Part shown: positions 9,573-20,618 of the stretch, one piece after another
Layout of the letters: each line of letters starts with the position of its first letter
Position numbering within the stretch: the first letter of the stretch is position 1
Assembly (NCBI RefSeq): GCF_007859735.1
Contig: NZ_SIHI01000001.1
Span: forward strand, 1,570,251-1,634,250
DNA: 64,000 bases
Origin: Thalassoglobus neptunius
Lineage (GTDB): Bacteria; Planctomycetota; Planctomycetia; Planctomycetales; Planctomycetaceae
Reading direction: 5' to 3'
Translations under genes and position numbers: made by a program
The notes under the pieces: generated by a model
Seen by the model: the letters and a program-made list of their open reading frames with translations, nothing else
What the model was told of the DNA's origin: nothing
Databases searched by the model: none

Positions 9573-9710
9573 CGTTTCAGCTTGACTCAAAGCCCAGCCT
9601 GCCAAAGACCCGGATTGTCTTCGCGGAGCCCTTCTCACAGACGGAGCCACGTTATGTCACCCCGCACCGATATCCTCGCGAGACATGACCTTTAGCTGCC
9701 GCCCGGACGC

Positions 9711-11123
9711 TTAAGCATCATAATAAAGGGCAAATTCCCACGGATGCGGCCGCTGCCGAACCGCTTCGATTTCTCGTTCCGTTTTGTACCAGATCCAGGT
9801 ATCGATCACGTCTTCCGTGAACACATCCCCGCGAAGCAGAAAGTCGTGATCATTCCGAAGTGCCTCAACAGCGTCCGCGAGAGACGTTGGGACTTTGGGG
9901 TACTCGCCAAGCTCTTCCGTCGGAAGATCATAGACGTCTTTGTCGAGCGGCATTCCGGGGTCGATTTTCCTCTGAACGCCATCCAAAGCCGCCATAAGCA
10001 CTGCTGCATTCGCAAGATAGGGATTGCATGCAGGATCAGGACACCGAAACTCGATGCGGCGCGATTCAGACGAGGACGCATGAACCGGGATGCGAATCGC
10101 CGCCGAGCGGTTTCTGAAACTGTAAGTCAGATTCACAGGTGCGTCGAAACCGGGAACAAACCGCTTGTAGCTGTTGGTTGTAGGACAACTAAAGGCAAGA
10201 ATTGCCGGAGCATGCTTCAAAATTCCGCCGATGGCATGCATCGCCAGCTCACTCATGCCCCCATAACCTGATCCCGAGAACAATGGCTCCCCACTTTTCC
10301 ACAACGAAAAGTGCATGTGCAAGCCCGAACCGTTGTCGTTCCAAATCGGCTTCGGCATAAACGTCGCTGTTTTCCCGTGCTTCGCAGCCACATTTTTAAT
10401 GAGATACTTCAACCCGAGCAGTGCATCTGCAGAGGCGAGAAGCGGAGCAAATTTCAAGTCGACCTCACACTGCCCCGCCGTCGCGACTTCGTGATGCTGG
10501 CCAATCACATCGATCCCGCACTCCCTCGCCGTCAACATAATCTCTGTGCGCAGCTCCTGAAGCGAGTCCGTGGGAGGCATCGGAAAATACCCCTCCCGCC
10601 GGCGAACCTGTTGTCCGCGACCGGTCCCCAGTTCTCCACCGCCTCGATTCCACTCTCCCTCAACACTGTCAAGATGATAGAAGCCCTCGTGCTCGTTCTG
10701 ATCAAATCGAACCTGATCGAAGATAAAGAATTCCGGCTCGAGGCCAAAATAGGCAATGTCGGCAATCCCGGTCGACCGCATATAGACTTCGGCTTTGCGG
10801 GCCACATTGCGAGGATCGCGGTTGTAGTCAGACCGTGTGATCGGGTCCTGAATATTGCATGTCATTGCCAGCGTTGACGCCATAAACGGGTCAATCATCG
10901 CCGTTTCCGGCTGCGGCACGACTAACATGTCGCTTTCATTGATGGCCTGCCAGCCATGAATTGACGACCCGTCGAACGTCAATCCATCTTCAAAGCTTTG
11001 CTCATCGAGAGCCTCCACCGGAATCGTGAAGTGCTTCTGCATTCCCGGAAAATCCATGAAACGCAGATCCACTGCCTGGATCTCCTTCTGTCGACAAAGT
11101 GCCAACACTTCACGAGGTGTCAT
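9711..11123 (-). CDS. glnA: glutamine synthetase, type I
   Basis: A 470-residue GSI enzyme that makes glutamine from glutamate, ammonia and ATP in the cytoplasm. Family motifs are in order: LTFDGSSIHGW (N-terminal latch), FGLEPEFFIFD (metal-binding Glu), GQHHEVATAGQCEVD, NDNGSGLHMHFSLW (ATP/metal), NRSAAIRIP and RIEFRCPDPACNPY (substrate Arg). DKDVYDLP places a Tyr at about residue 398, matching the adenylylation site of the GSI-beta class, so control by GlnE is likely. Length is normal for the family. It stands alone on the minus strand. Confidence 0.97.
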   Translation of the reverse strand: MTPREVLALCRQKEIQAVDLRFMDFPGMQKHFTIPVEALDEQSFEDGLTFDGSSIHGWQAINESDMLVVPQPETAMIDPFMASTLAMTCNIQDPITRSDYNRDPRNVARKAEVYMRSTGIADIAYFGLEPEFFIFDQVRFDQNEHEGFYHLDSVEGEWNRGGGELGTGRGQQVRRREGYFPMPPTDSLQELRTEIMLTARECGIDVIGQHHEVATAGQCEVDLKFAPLLASADALLGLKYLIKNVAAKHGKTATFMPKPIWNDNGSGLHMHFSLWKSGEPLFSGSGYGGMSELAMHAIGGILKHAPAILAFSCPTTNSYKRFVPGFDAPVNLTYSFRNRSAAIRIPVHASSSESRRIEFRCPDPACNPYLANAAVLMAALDGVQRKIDPGMPLDKDVYDLPTEELGEYPKVPTSLADAVEALRNDHDFLLRGDVFTEDVIDTWIWYKTEREIEAVRQRPHPWEFALYYDA

Positions 11124-11395
11124 ATTCTCTCAGCCATCCAAGTACGCACTGACATCAATTCGCCCCGAGCGCCGAGGCGTTTAATATCGTCGCAAGTCTC
11201 TCATCGAAAATGAAGCCTGACGTGAAAGCAGCTGACGAGAGAATACCGCTTTTTGAGCGGAATTCGGCACAAGAGGCCTCAACGGAATCCCAGACGCCCT
11301 CGTCAAACCCATTCAGGATTCGACGAAGGAATTCTGCCCGCTCACTAAACGGAGGAATCCCGGATGACCGAAACTCTCCGCTTCGCAAACGATTC

Positions 11396-12469
11396 TCAAC
11401 TCTTTTCTTCGCTTTCACTCTCAGTACTTTGTGTTCCATCAAGCAGAAGACCCTTCGAGAGAAGAATCTTTTCGCGAATTTCACTCAAGAGTTCAGGATT
11501 CTCTTCCAGTGTTACCCTTGCCTTGTCCCGACCCTGCCCCAGTTTCGTCTCACCGTAATTGAACCAGGAACCGCTCTTCTGCACGATTTTCGCAGCTGTC
11601 GCGAGATCCAGGAGATCCGCGGACATACTGATCCCGCATTCTCCAAGCATATCGAACTCCGCAACCCGGAACGGAGGAGCGACTTTGTTCTTGACAACTT
11701 TCGCCTTCATCCGAATTCCGACGGCTTCGTCACCGTCTTTCAAAGTGGCAATTCTCCGGACGTCAACACGACACGAGGAATAGAACTTCAAAGCCCGACC
11801 ACCGGGAGTGGTTTCCGGACTCCCGAACATGACGCCGATTTTCTCCCGGATCTGATTGATGAAGATCACGGTCGTCTTGGCCTTCGCAATCGCCCCCGTC
11901 AGCTTTCGCATCGCCTGACTCATCATCCGGGCCTGCAACCCGACATGCTTGTCGCCAATTTCGCCATCAAGCTCAGCCTTCGGGACAAGTGCCGCCACGG
12001 AGTCGACAACGATCACATCCACCGCATTCGATTTAATCAGCATTTCAGCGATCTGCAGACCTTCTTCGCCATAGGTCGGCTGACTGACGAGAAGTTCCTC
12101 GAGATTCACCCCCAGCTTTCGAGCCCAGGCGGGATCGAGTGCATGTTCAGCGTCGATGAACGCGGCAATTCCACCGCTCTTTTGAGCACTTGCGACAGCA
12201 TGAAGAGCCAGAGTTGTTTTTCCGCTCGACTCCGGGCCGAACAATTCAATAATCCGACCTCTCGGAAATCCGGAGCCTCCCAACGCAAGATCGAGTGAAA
12301 GCGAACCAGTCGAAATCCCATCGACCGACCCACTTGGCGAATCGGAGAGTCGCATGATTGCGCCTTCCCCGAACGATTTCTCAATCTGTCCGAGGGCATT
12401 CTTCAGAACACCATTCGACTCGGATCGCGAATCCGAAGGAGATTTTTTCGAAGCCCTCGCTTTGGCCAT
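11396..12469 (-). CDS. recA: recombinase A
   Basis: A 357-residue DNA strand-exchange ATPase. Walker A GPESSGKT lies at 78-85. [15 protein letters not shown] (Walker B), the MRKLTG and NQIREKIG loops and the DNA-binding segment near [14 protein letters not shown] are all intact. The N-terminus is slightly long and Lys/Ser-rich. The frame allows a GTG two codons upstream, but the ATG at 12469 with AGGA ten bases before it is preferred. Its promoter is visible upstream. Confidence 0.98.
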   Translation of the reverse strand: MAKARASKKSPSDSRSESNGVLKNALGQIEKSFGEGAIMRLSDSPSGSVDGISTGSLSLDLALGGSGFPRGRIIELFGPESSGKTTLALHAVASAQKSGGIAAFIDAEHALDPAWARKLGVNLEELLVSQPTYGEEGLQIAEMLIKSNAVDVIVVDSVAALVPKAELDGEIGDKHVGLQARMMSQAMRKLTGAIAKAKTTVIFINQIREKIGVMFGSPETTPGGRALKFYSSCRVDVRRIATLKDGDEAVGIRMKAKVVKNKVAPPFRVAEFDMLGECGISMSADLLDLATAAKIVQKSGSWFNYGETKLGQGRDKARVTLEENPELLSEIREKILLSKGLLLDGTQSTESESEEKS

Positions 12470-12495
12470 AACCACACTGTCCTGAAAAAAATGGT

Positions 12496-12539
12496 GAACA
12501 AGAGAACATTATTATTGGCAAGTCGTCGGTTTGATGCAA
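12496..12539 (-). promoter_or_regulatory. recA promoter with a possible SOS operator
   Basis: On the minus strand TTGCAT (12534-12539) and AATAAT (12511-12516) are 17 bases apart, 42 bases before the recA ATG. Just after the -10 box, over the expected transcription start, lies a direct repeat GTTC-TCTT-GTTC (12496-12507). GTTC direct repeats are LexA targets in some bacteria, though with different spacing; use here is inference. Confidence 0.55.
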
Positions 12540-12994
12540 TTACCGAATCGCGGAATTTGAGCACTTTTCTTGCCGGAAAACAGCTCTTCGCCCGGACTCA
12601 CAACAGATTCCGACGTTTTCGTGCCCTCCACCGCATCAATTCAGCCAACCATCTGATTGCTTCTCGCCAAATGGAAGACGGCTGAGTTGTCGTCTTATGT
12701 GCGGTCAGATAGACTCCCCGACCATGGGTTCATCAGCCCGGAACTGTCTTCAAGCGGGAAAACAGGGACGAACGTTCTGCTTGAGGTTCGCGAACCATCT
12801 TCAGGTGAATGGGTCCGTCTTGTCCAGGCGGGCGATGGAGTTCTCACCGCCTGATCCCTCACGTTCTAAACAGAGGCACTTCAACTCAGTCGAGTCACTC
12901 AATTCGAGTGCCGGAAGTTTTCGAGCCATCGGACGTGAGGCGAGGTCAAAGCAATAGTCAGAACTTCAATTCAGTTATCCACGGAATCAATCTC
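12540..12994. other. 455-bp intergenic region upstream of ilvN
   Basis: Apart from the recA promoter at its left end, nothing convincing is visible. Small open frames on the plus strand have no protein-like composition. No T-box, leader peptide with branched-chain codon runs, or terminator-antiterminator pair was found. Confidence 0.4.
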
Positions 12995-13540
12995 ATGCGG
13001 CACGTCCTCTCAGCACTGGTCATGAACCAGCCCGGTGTATTGGCCCACATCTCAGGAATGCTGGCCTCTCGCGCTTACAACATTGACAGCCTCGCTGTCG
13101 GACCCACCGAAAACGAAAAGTTCTCGCGAATGACCTTTGTTGTCAAAGGCGACGACCACGTTCTCGACCAGGTTCGAAAACAACTCGAGAAGATCGTCAC
13201 TGTTGTTCGAGTTGTTGACTACATCCAGGAAGAGCACGTCGAACGCGATCTGATGTTGATCAAAGTCGAAACCAAAACGCGGCTCGAACGCAGCGAACTG
13301 AAGGAACTGGTCGACATCTTCCGGGGAAGCATTGTCGATGTCAGTGCCGGACATGTGATGATCGAAATGTCCGGACAGGAACGAAAAATCGAAGCGTTCA
13401 TCGAAGCGGTCCGTCCCTTCGGGATTCTCGAAATGGCTCGCACAGGCCGAATTGCCCTGTCCCGTTCAAATTCGATGTCGTCGGCGATTGAAGTTGGAGA
13501 TCCAACTCACTCCAGCGACAACGTTGACCAGGCTGTATAA
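12995..13540 (+). CDS. ilvN: acetolactate synthase, regulatory small subunit
   Basis: A 181-residue protein beginning MRHVLSALVMNQPGVLAHISGM, the ACT domain (about residues 3-75) that binds valine for feedback inhibition of acetolactate synthase. A second conserved half follows (ERDLMLIKV, FRGSIVDVS, PFGILEMARTGRIAL). A ~20-residue tail extends beyond the usual end. The frame is open far upstream, but homology starts at the ATG at 12995 and a weak GGAA lies nine bases before it. The catalytic subunit ilvB is not in the window; ilvC follows 143 bases downstream, so the pair probably forms one operon. Confidence 0.93.
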   Translation: MRHVLSALVMNQPGVLAHISGMLASRAYNIDSLAVGPTENEKFSRMTFVVKGDDHVLDQVRKQLEKIVTVVRVVDYIQEEHVERDLMLIKVETKTRLERSELKELVDIFRGSIVDVSAGHVMIEMSGQERKIEAFIEAVRPFGILEMARTGRIALSRSNSMSSAIEVGDPTHSSDNVDQAV

Positions 13541-13683
13541 CCTGGCCCCAAAGTGGCCTATGCACCCCCGTGTGCTCCACACAAATGACATGCCGTTTTC
13601 ATCGGCAACTTGTCGGGCGAACGGAAACTCTCCGTTCTGACGGCATCTTCTTTACACAAACTCTTTGACCTAAGGCGGATAAT

Positions 13684-14688
<1,005 letters not shown>

Positions 14689-14780
14689 GGCAAACAGGTT
14701 TGGCCTGTGCCTTCGCCTGACTGTTCGGCAAGATTGTCGTCCATTCCGATCGAACACAGTCGTCAACAAATAAAGAAAAA

Positions 14781-14816
14781 CGGCGGTCAGAACTTTCTGA
14801 CCGCCGCTTTTCTTTT
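14781..14816 (+). terminator. bidirectional rho-independent terminator
   Basis: CGGCGGTCAG and CTGACCGCCG form a perfect 10-bp stem (extendable to 12) around AACTTT. CTTTTCTTTT follows on plus (ilvC) and TTTTTCTTTA on minus, so it can also stop transcription from ndk. Confidence 0.9.
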
Positions 14817-14909
14817 GATCACTCACAACTCAATCAGCTCGCCGATTCCAGGCATCTGTCGCTGCAAACCATTGGCGATGCCCCATCGGCGACGATGCTG
14901 TCGAGTCGC

Positions 14910-15377
14910 TTAGAGTTCGTCGCTGGCACAGACCCAACTGTCGAGCGATGAGGAATACTCAACTAGTTCTTCGGGTTGGAAATAGATCGCAGTTTCGCGA
15001 GCGGCAGCTTCGGGGCTATCGCTTCCGTGAATGAGATTCACCTGCCGCGACAGTCCAAAGTCTCCGCGGATTGTTCCCGGTGCTGACTCGCGGCCGTTGG
15101 TTTTGCCCATCATTCCACGCACAACCGAAACCGCTTCCGGTCCCTGAACGACGATCGCAACCACTGGCCCGGAAGTGATGAACTCTTCGAGGAGTGGATA
15201 GAAAGGTTTCTCAACGTGCTCTTCGTAATGCTTCGCAGCGAGCTCTTTCGTCACGACGAGCATCTTCATCCCGACGAGTTTGAGACCTTTTTTCTCCAGT
15301 CGGGAGATGATTTCTCCGCAAAGACGACGCTGAACAGCATCCGGCTTGAGGAGGATCAGAGATTTTTCAAGTGCCAT
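14910..15377 (-). CDS. ndk: nucleoside diphosphate kinase
   Basis: A 155-residue enzyme that transfers the gamma phosphate from ATP to NDPs. The N-terminal SLILLKPDAVQRRL, the Kpn loop region and NLIHGSDS with the phospho-accepting His117 are all present. It is slightly longer than the 140-150 residue norm through the C-terminal end. It lies downstream of carA on the same strand with a 197-base gap; operon membership is uncertain. Confidence 0.97.
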   Translation of the reverse strand: MALEKSLILLKPDAVQRRLCGEIISRLEKKGLKLVGMKMLVVTKELAAKHYEEHVEKPFYPLLEEFITSGPVVAIVVQGPEAVSVVRGMMGKTNGRESAPGTIRGDFGLSRQVNLIHGSDSPEAAARETAIYFQPEELVEYSSSLDSWVCASDEL

Positions 15378-15574
15378 GTGTTGCTTCCGCTGTGTTTTAG
15401 AATTGGTTCACAATTGTGGTGCCCCAATCGGGGCAATTCATGGAAAGTTGACTCTGCTCGACTCATCAAGTTCCGAGCCTTGTTCTCACTGGCCTGTCAA
15501 ACGCTCATGCTCCGACATCGCACCGCAACAAGATCGGAAACTCCGCGACTCAAGACCTCCGGGAAGAAACCGCT

Positions 15575-16708
15575 TCAGTTCGCCATCATCTTGCGAAACT
15601 CTCCGAAGAGATAAGCGCTGTCATGTGGTCCGGCCGAAGCTTCGGGATGATACTGAACGCCAAACGCTTTCAAATCGCGGTGACGAATCCCTTCGATCGT
15701 CTGATCGTTCAAGTTGATGTGCGTGATTTCCGTTCCTTCCGGCATCGTGTTGATATCGAGCGCGAACCCGTGATTCTGCGATGTGATTTCAACTCGCCCG
15801 GTCTCTTTGTTCAGAACCGGTTGATTCGCTCCGCGATGCCCGAATTTCAGCTTGTAGATCTCGCCTCCGAGAGCCATTCCCAAGAGCTGTTGTCCAAGGC
15901 AAATTCCGAAGACCGGTTTTTTTCCGAGCAACCCACGAATCGCCTCGACCGCGTAAAGCAAGGGGCGAGGATCTCCGGGACCGTTGGAGAGGAAGACTCC
16001 ATCCGGCTCAAGTGCCAGAATTTCCTCCGCCGTTGCGTTTCCGGGAACGATGGTGACGCGGCATCCCATCTCTTTGAGATGTCGTGGAATATTCCATTTC
16101 ATCCCATAATCAACAGCCACGACGTGATAAGACTTGTCACACGTTTCTGTCGAAGCTTGCGGCGTAAACTCCGATTGCGAAATCTCGTGGAGCCCATCGT
16201 TCCATTCAGTGTTCGCGCCGGGCATGACTTCCTTGACGAGATCCTGCCCCACCAGATGCGGGCTTTGCTGTGCCTTCTGAATCAACGACTGATCATCGAG
16301 ATCGATCGTTGAGAGGACTCCCGTCATGGCTCCGTCGCTTCGAATTCGACGGACGAGGGCTCTTGTATCAACTCCTTCGATCCCGATGACTCCGTTCTCG
16401 CGAAGATAATCGTCGAGAGTCATCGTCATCCGGTAGCTGCTCGGTTCGCGGCACAACTCCTTGACAACAAACCCTTTCAGAGCGAGGCGGTCCCGCTCGA
16501 CATCATCCCGGTTGACGCCATAATTCCCGATCATCGGGTAAGTCATCGTGACAATTTGGCCGTTGTACGAAGGATCAGTCAGAATCTCCTGATAGCCAGT
16601 CATGCTCGTGTTGAAGACGACTTCACCAAAGTGTTCGCCTTCAGCTCCGAAACGTCGTCCCGTAAAGACTGTCCCATCAGAGAGCGCTAATTTCGCCAAT
16701 TCAGTCAT
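15575..16708 (-). CDS. carA: carbamoyl-phosphate synthase small (glutaminase) subunit
   Basis: A 377-residue subunit that hydrolyses glutamine and passes ammonia to CarB for pyrimidine and arginine synthesis. The N-terminal CarA domain (FNTSMTGYQEILTDPSY) is followed by a class I glutamine amidotransferase domain with nucleophile Cys270 in FGICLGQQLLG, and His354/Glu356 in QYHPEAS. Complete and typical in length. carB is not in the window. A copy of the dispersed repeat element points toward this gene from about 230 bases upstream. Confidence 0.97.
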   Translation of the reverse strand: MTELAKLALSDGTVFTGRRFGAEGEHFGEVVFNTSMTGYQEILTDPSYNGQIVTMTYPMIGNYGVNRDDVERDRLALKGFVVKELCREPSSYRMTMTLDDYLRENGVIGIEGVDTRALVRRIRSDGAMTGVLSTIDLDDQSLIQKAQQSPHLVGQDLVKEVMPGANTEWNDGLHEISQSEFTPQASTETCDKSYHVVAVDYGMKWNIPRHLKEMGCRVTIVPGNATAEEILALEPDGVFLSNGPGDPRPLLYAVEAIRGLLGKKPVFGICLGQQLLGMALGGEIYKLKFGHRGANQPVLNKETGRVEITSQNHGFALDINTMPEGTEITHINLNDQTIEGIRHRDLKAFGVQYHPEASAGPHDSAYLFGEFRKMMAN

Positions 16709-16940
16709 TGTCTTTGTCTCACGCAGAAAGAGTTTCGAGTGTTGTATCAGACTGATTCTACTCGGAAAAGGACTGGGTTTTACGTCTCCACGATTTCGGC
16801 CGAATCTTCGCTCGTATCAGCTTCGAAGAGTTTCCAACACAGAACGTATCGAACAAATCAAGTGCTTTCCGAACTCGCCGGACCCGGAGTTTTTCGATGA
16901 ACGCTAACTCGACGCATTCGCATCGGCCCCTTCGAATTTC

Positions 16941-17038
16941 AGAGCATGTTGCTCATTCCAGTGCACTCGCAGCGCTGTTTCATCAAATAAACGGCTGAGT
17001 TTGCTCGCTCGAGTGAGTGCAAACGAAATCCAAAACAG
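16941..17038 (-). repeat. dispersed hairpin element, copy 1
   Basis: Reading the minus strand: CTGTTTTGG (17038-17030), GCACTCACTCGAGCGAGCAA, a variable centre, GCGAGTGCACTGG, then the closing hairpin GAGCA-TG(T)-TGCTC (16941-16955). It matches copies 2 and 3 block by block. ACTCG pairs with CGAGT across the centre. It lies between the small-protein gene and carA, oriented with both. Confidence 0.75.
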
Positions 17039-17051
17039 TTCGAAAACAACT

Positions 17052-17321
17052 TTACTCCGCATGAACCTCGCCCAACAGCGACATGCTGACAATCTGATTG
17101 CGGGAAACGACTGTCCGGGCTCGATTCGGTGTTAAACCATGCACTCTTGCTTCGTGAACGTAAGTTTCACGGTTTGTGCTACTGTCTCGAAGATCATGGA
17201 CATCCACATCGACCAAAACGAGAAACAATTCGTCGGCAGCTTGTAGTGTCCCGATGAACACGTACGGACTGCTCATATCCAAAACGACTGTCTTCCCGAG
17301 CATTTCATCGATCATTTTCAA
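17052..17321 (-). CDS. small LSm-like protein, function unknown
   Basis: An 89-residue protein with an Sm-like look: GKTVVLDMSSPYVFIGTL then FLVLVDVDVHDLRDSST, a variable loop and VSRNQIVSMSLL, suggesting five short beta strands of an Sm fold. RNA binding is not shown. The gene begins 17 bases inside the end of the transglutaminase gene, so the two are translationally coupled in the MoxR-DUF58 operon. A second ATG at codon 3 is possible. Confidence 0.65.
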   Translation of the reverse strand: MKMIDEMLGKTVVLDMSSPYVFIGTLQAADELFLVLVDVDVHDLRDSSTNRETYVHEARVHGLTPNRARTVVSRNQIVSMSLLGEVHAE

Positions 17322-19389
17322 CTTCCGATTTCAAAGTCGCGGACTTTGCCATTCCGGACGCGACGATGTGTTCACCTTCCGACCGCAATGCTGACAGATC
17401 TCCTTCCGGCTGACGGGGACGATACCGGAAGGTTGAATAGTGTCGATACCATTCCGCAACCCGCTTCCGATTGACCACCGACGAGTCCGCTTCAATTCGA
17501 TTGGCAAAGGCCAACAACGTCTCGCTGGGCGACCGAATGAGCCCATACTTTGCCAGGAACAGATCCATTCGTGTCCGCTCCTGAGAAAGTGCGGTCACCA
17601 CTTCGTTCTTTGTAGACCGACGCAATGAAGCGCTCAGCAATCGCTGTAGCGCCACTCCGATCGCACTCAAAGCCACCAAACCCGCAATACCCCACAGAAT
17701 TGGCTTTACGAACATCATCGCAAGTGAAGCATAATGGCCTCGCCGGGCGGCCTCTTGCATCGTTCGAACATAGTGATTGAACGCCTCGCGTCGCTGCGTC
17801 CAGACCGAAATCGACGTTGGACTCGGAACTCCCTCGGCGGGAGTCGACTCGACGATCACCCATCGACCGAGATCCGCATCATAAGCTTCGACCCAGGCAT
17901 GCGCATCTTTCCGCCTCGCATTCCATTGACCATCGATGGAGTTCTTTTCCTGTGCAAGATATCCAGTGACGTATCTCGCTGGGACTCCTCCCATTCTCAA
18001 AAGAACGGCAGTAGCTGTCGCGAAAAATTCACAGTGCGCGGGGACTTTCTCCGACACGAAATATCCGAGTCGGTCTTCCCCCTGCGGAGCATTGAATCCC
18101 AGCTGATACTGAAAGTTCTCGAGAAAGAATTCCTTCACAGAGCGGATTTTCTCCCCGGGACGAGACTGGCCTTCGAAGAGAGTTTCAGCAACGGAAAAGA
18201 GGCGTTCGTCGACCGAATCCGGAAGCTGTAGAAAGTCGCTCGAAACCAGTCGTCGCGAGGGCGTTCGAGAGGGCTGACGGAAAAGCATGTGCGGAGAGAT
18301 CATGTCGTCGTCGGGACGCGTCAAAATTCCGTTCCGATCGATGAACACGGAATAGGCTCGGCACACCAGACCGACGGTGTCGAGCGTTCCAAAACAATGT
18401 CCCGCCGTGTTTCCATCAACCGGCCAGATCTTCATTTCGGAAAACGGACCTGTGATCTCACCCCGAGGTAAGTACAACTGATCCGACTCATTCTCGAGAG
18501 TCATTTCCTCGGGAATCTCCGACTGAAACAATCGCCGCGCTTGCTCCGTGACGCTCCACCGGTCCCTTTCGAAATAATCGAACACCTTCCCTCGCAAATA
18601 TCCTGGCATCGTCGAAGAGTGAATCCTCAACGCCAGTTCATTCTCCTGTGATCGTTTCCAGTTTGTGATATCGCCGAGACTTCCACGACCGGAGAACCCC
18701 GCCCGAGCCGGACCTTCCTGATTGAGTTCCAGGAACTTCGAGATCAGATCTTCGAGTCGTCGCTCATTCCGATGCAGCGCCACCGAGCACACCGTTCCCA
18801 CTGCCATTGCGAGAACCAGAAGCGTTGCGATAACACCTGTCCGAAACCAGGAATTCTGAGTCGACGTGCTCCGGATTTGCCGTCTGCTCGATGTTGCGAA
18901 CCATGTCCAGAAAACGAGAAACAGCTGCACAAAAACCAGCATTATCAGCCGTCGAACCGGGCTGAGGCGCACGTTGCCCGTAAAGATCATCCCGACAACT
19001 GAGAACGCCAGAAAATTCACCGGCAGTCGTGTGCGGTTCTGACTTCGATATAAGGAAATCAGCTCGACGACCAGACAAAACGTGGCCACTTCATAGGCCA
19101 GTTCGGTCATCAGGAACGCGTACCGAAACGCAAACTCTCGCGGAGCGAACGAGTACTTGAGAAAGAACAAAACACCAACAAATGCCGTCCAGTGCTTCGA
19201 CGGAATGGAGACCAGACGTCCGCGACGGGCCACCGGGAAGTTGACCAGCGCCAGCAGAACAGCAAACCCGGCAAGTCCCGGGGCATTCATCAGAGCACCA
19301 AGAGTGATCGCTTGAACGGAAACAAGCCCAATGGCGGCAATTCGCTGTTGAGTCAACATCTCCTGGGGTTCAGAGGGGGATTTCACCAT
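17305..19389 (-). CDS. membrane-bound transglutaminase-like protein (TgpA type)
   Basis: A 694-residue inner-membrane protein. Residues 15-205 hold about six to seven membrane helices (DUF3488-like). An extracytoplasmic transglutaminase-core domain follows with Cys453 (VPAHCEFFATA), His497 (DAHAWVEAY) and an acidic residue in WVIVESTP, where most relatives have Asp in a WV..DPT motif. A last helix lies near 555-575, then a cytoplasmic DUF4129-like tail. TgpA proteins sit in MoxR-DUF58 operons, as here. Its start overlaps the DUF58 stop as TAATG. The substrate is unknown. Confidence 0.88.
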   Translation of the reverse strand: MVKSPSEPQEMLTQQRIAAIGLVSVQAITLGALMNAPGLAGFAVLLALVNFPVARRGRLVSIPSKHWTAFVGVLFFLKYSFAPREFAFRYAFLMTELAYEVATFCLVVELISLYRSQNRTRLPVNFLAFSVVGMIFTGNVRLSPVRRLIMLVFVQLFLVFWTWFATSSRRQIRSTSTQNSWFRTGVIATLLVLAMAVGTVCSVALHRNERRLEDLISKFLELNQEGPARAGFSGRGSLGDITNWKRSQENELALRIHSSTMPGYLRGKVFDYFERDRWSVTEQARRLFQSEIPEEMTLENESDQLYLPRGEITGPFSEMKIWPVDGNTAGHCFGTLDTVGLVCRAYSVFIDRNGILTRPDDDMISPHMLFRQPSRTPSRRLVSSDFLQLPDSVDERLFSVAETLFEGQSRPGEKIRSVKEFFLENFQYQLGFNAPQGEDRLGYFVSEKVPAHCEFFATATAVLLRMGGVPARYVTGYLAQEKNSIDGQWNARRKDAHAWVEAYDADLGRWVIVESTPAEGVPSPTSISVWTQRREAFNHYVRTMQEAARRGHYASLAMMFVKPILWGIAGLVALSAIGVALQRLLSASLRRSTKNEVVTALSQERTRMDLFLAKYGLIRSPSETLLAFANRIEADSSVVNRKRVAEWYRHYSTFRYRPRQPEGDLSALRSEGEHIVASGMAKSATLKSEVENDR

Positions 19390-20618
19390 TACTCAATCCC
19401 CTCCAACGCGGACGGATCTTTGGGATCAATCACCGCCACTTCCAAATCATCAGGGACCATTATTTCATCTCGTGCGTCAACAACGAGATAACATCGCACA
19501 CCAATCCCCGACTCATACATCATTCGCAAAAAGTGTTCACGCTCCGGGTTCCAAGTCAAGAAAATACAAATCGCGACCGCAGTCGATTCCAGTGGTTCCG
19601 TCATCGCTTCCGTCAGCTGCGAGAAGCTGTCGTATCGATTTCGTTGAGTCACCGCGAGGATCTGCAAAATGCTTTCGAAGTGACTCCCCTGAGCGGAGGG
19701 TTGAAAGAGATACAGATCCGGACCACAGCCAAAGACCTCGACAGACGACTGATGCTGGTCGAGCGAATGCGCGATCGCAGCAGTGAGAGAAACCGCCGTT
19801 TCCAACTGCTTCGAAGCCATCCCGAATCGCCGCCACTCAGTCGGTCGAAAGACGTCGAGGATCAGCGCCACGTCGGATGTGACTTCATCCTGAAACTCGC
19901 GAACAACAGGATGCCCCACTCTCGCCCAAGCTTTAAAGTCCAACTTCCGGGCTGGCTCTCCCGGAACGTATTCTCGATTCCCGACAAACTCGGTTGACTG
20001 CCCGATCTGCGAATCAACAGTGACTCCACCCACCTGAAACTTGCGAGAGAACGGCAGAGAGTACCTGCCAATCGGCTCGAAGGCCGGAACCACCAGCAAC
20101 TCCAGCTGAGGAGCCTTCGCTTTCCCAAACCGCATTAAATTGAATGGAAACGTGCTGTGCACTCTGATTTCGGGGAGGAGATACTCGCCTCGTGATTTGG
20201 CTTCGATCGTGAACGGAAGAGTATCCGTCTCTCCGACCCCGATCCACTGAATCGAACGATCAGCGTCCACATGCCGCAATCCACCGGGAAGCCCAAACAT
20301 CACACACATGATATCGCAAGCGGGCAACCATCCCAGATTCGTGATGGTCAGATAACCGGTGACGCTCTCACCAGCGGTGACACGATCCGGCAACCACACT
20401 TTCACGTCCACCTTCGGACGCAACAAGATTCCGGTCAGTTCGATCAACCCGAAGAAGGCAACGAGGCCGCAAAAAATCTGGTAGATCGGGATCTCGACCG
20501 TCACAGCTCCGATGGCACTCAGAAAGATTCCCAACACCGCAACGCGACCGATGGGCGTCAATTTGAATCCCACCAGAAACTTCGTCAAACGGATCAGGAA
20601 CGGTTGCTGTCGCTTCAT
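19389..20618 (-). CDS. DUF58 (VWA-like) protein
   Basis: A 409-residue protein with two N-terminal membrane helices (about 25-65), a beta-rich segment and the DUF58 core: FVGNREYVPGEPARKLDFKAWARVGHPVVREF, shown here as the G-x-R-x-Y-x-P-G-D-x-x-R-x-I-x-W-like motif. The VWA-like part with DVALILDVF follows. DUF58 proteins are partners of MoxR ATPases. Its ATG overlaps the moxR stop by four bases (ATGA). Confidence 0.9.
   Translation of the reverse strand: MKRQQPFLIRLTKFLVGFKLTPIGRVAVLGIFLSAIGAVTVEIPIYQIFCGLVAFFGLIELTGILLRPKVDVKVWLPDRVTAGESVTGYLTITNLGWLPACDIMCVMFGLPGGLRHVDADRSIQWIGVGETDTLPFTIEAKSRGEYLLPEIRVHSTFPFNLMRFGKAKAPQLELLVVPAFEPIGRYSLPFSRKFQVGGVTVDSQIGQSTEFVGNREYVPGEPARKLDFKAWARVGHPVVREFQDEVTSDVALILDVFRPTEWRRFGMASKQLETAVSLTAAIAHSLDQHQSSVEVFGCGPDLYLFQPSAQGSHFESILQILAVTQRNRYDSFSQLTEAMTEPLESTAVAICIFLTWNPEREHFLRMMYESGIGVRCYLVVDARDEIMVPDDLEVAVIDPKDPSALEGIE

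Noticed and set aside
11155-11484. 109-codon minus frame after recA (recX candidate)
   Set aside because: It overlaps the recA end by 89 bases, is Arg/Ser-rich without RecX motifs, and lacks a Shine-Dalgarno.
12491-12854. Small plus-strand frames upstream of ilvN as leader peptides
   Set aside because: No run of Leu/Val/Ile codons and no attenuator hairpins follow them.
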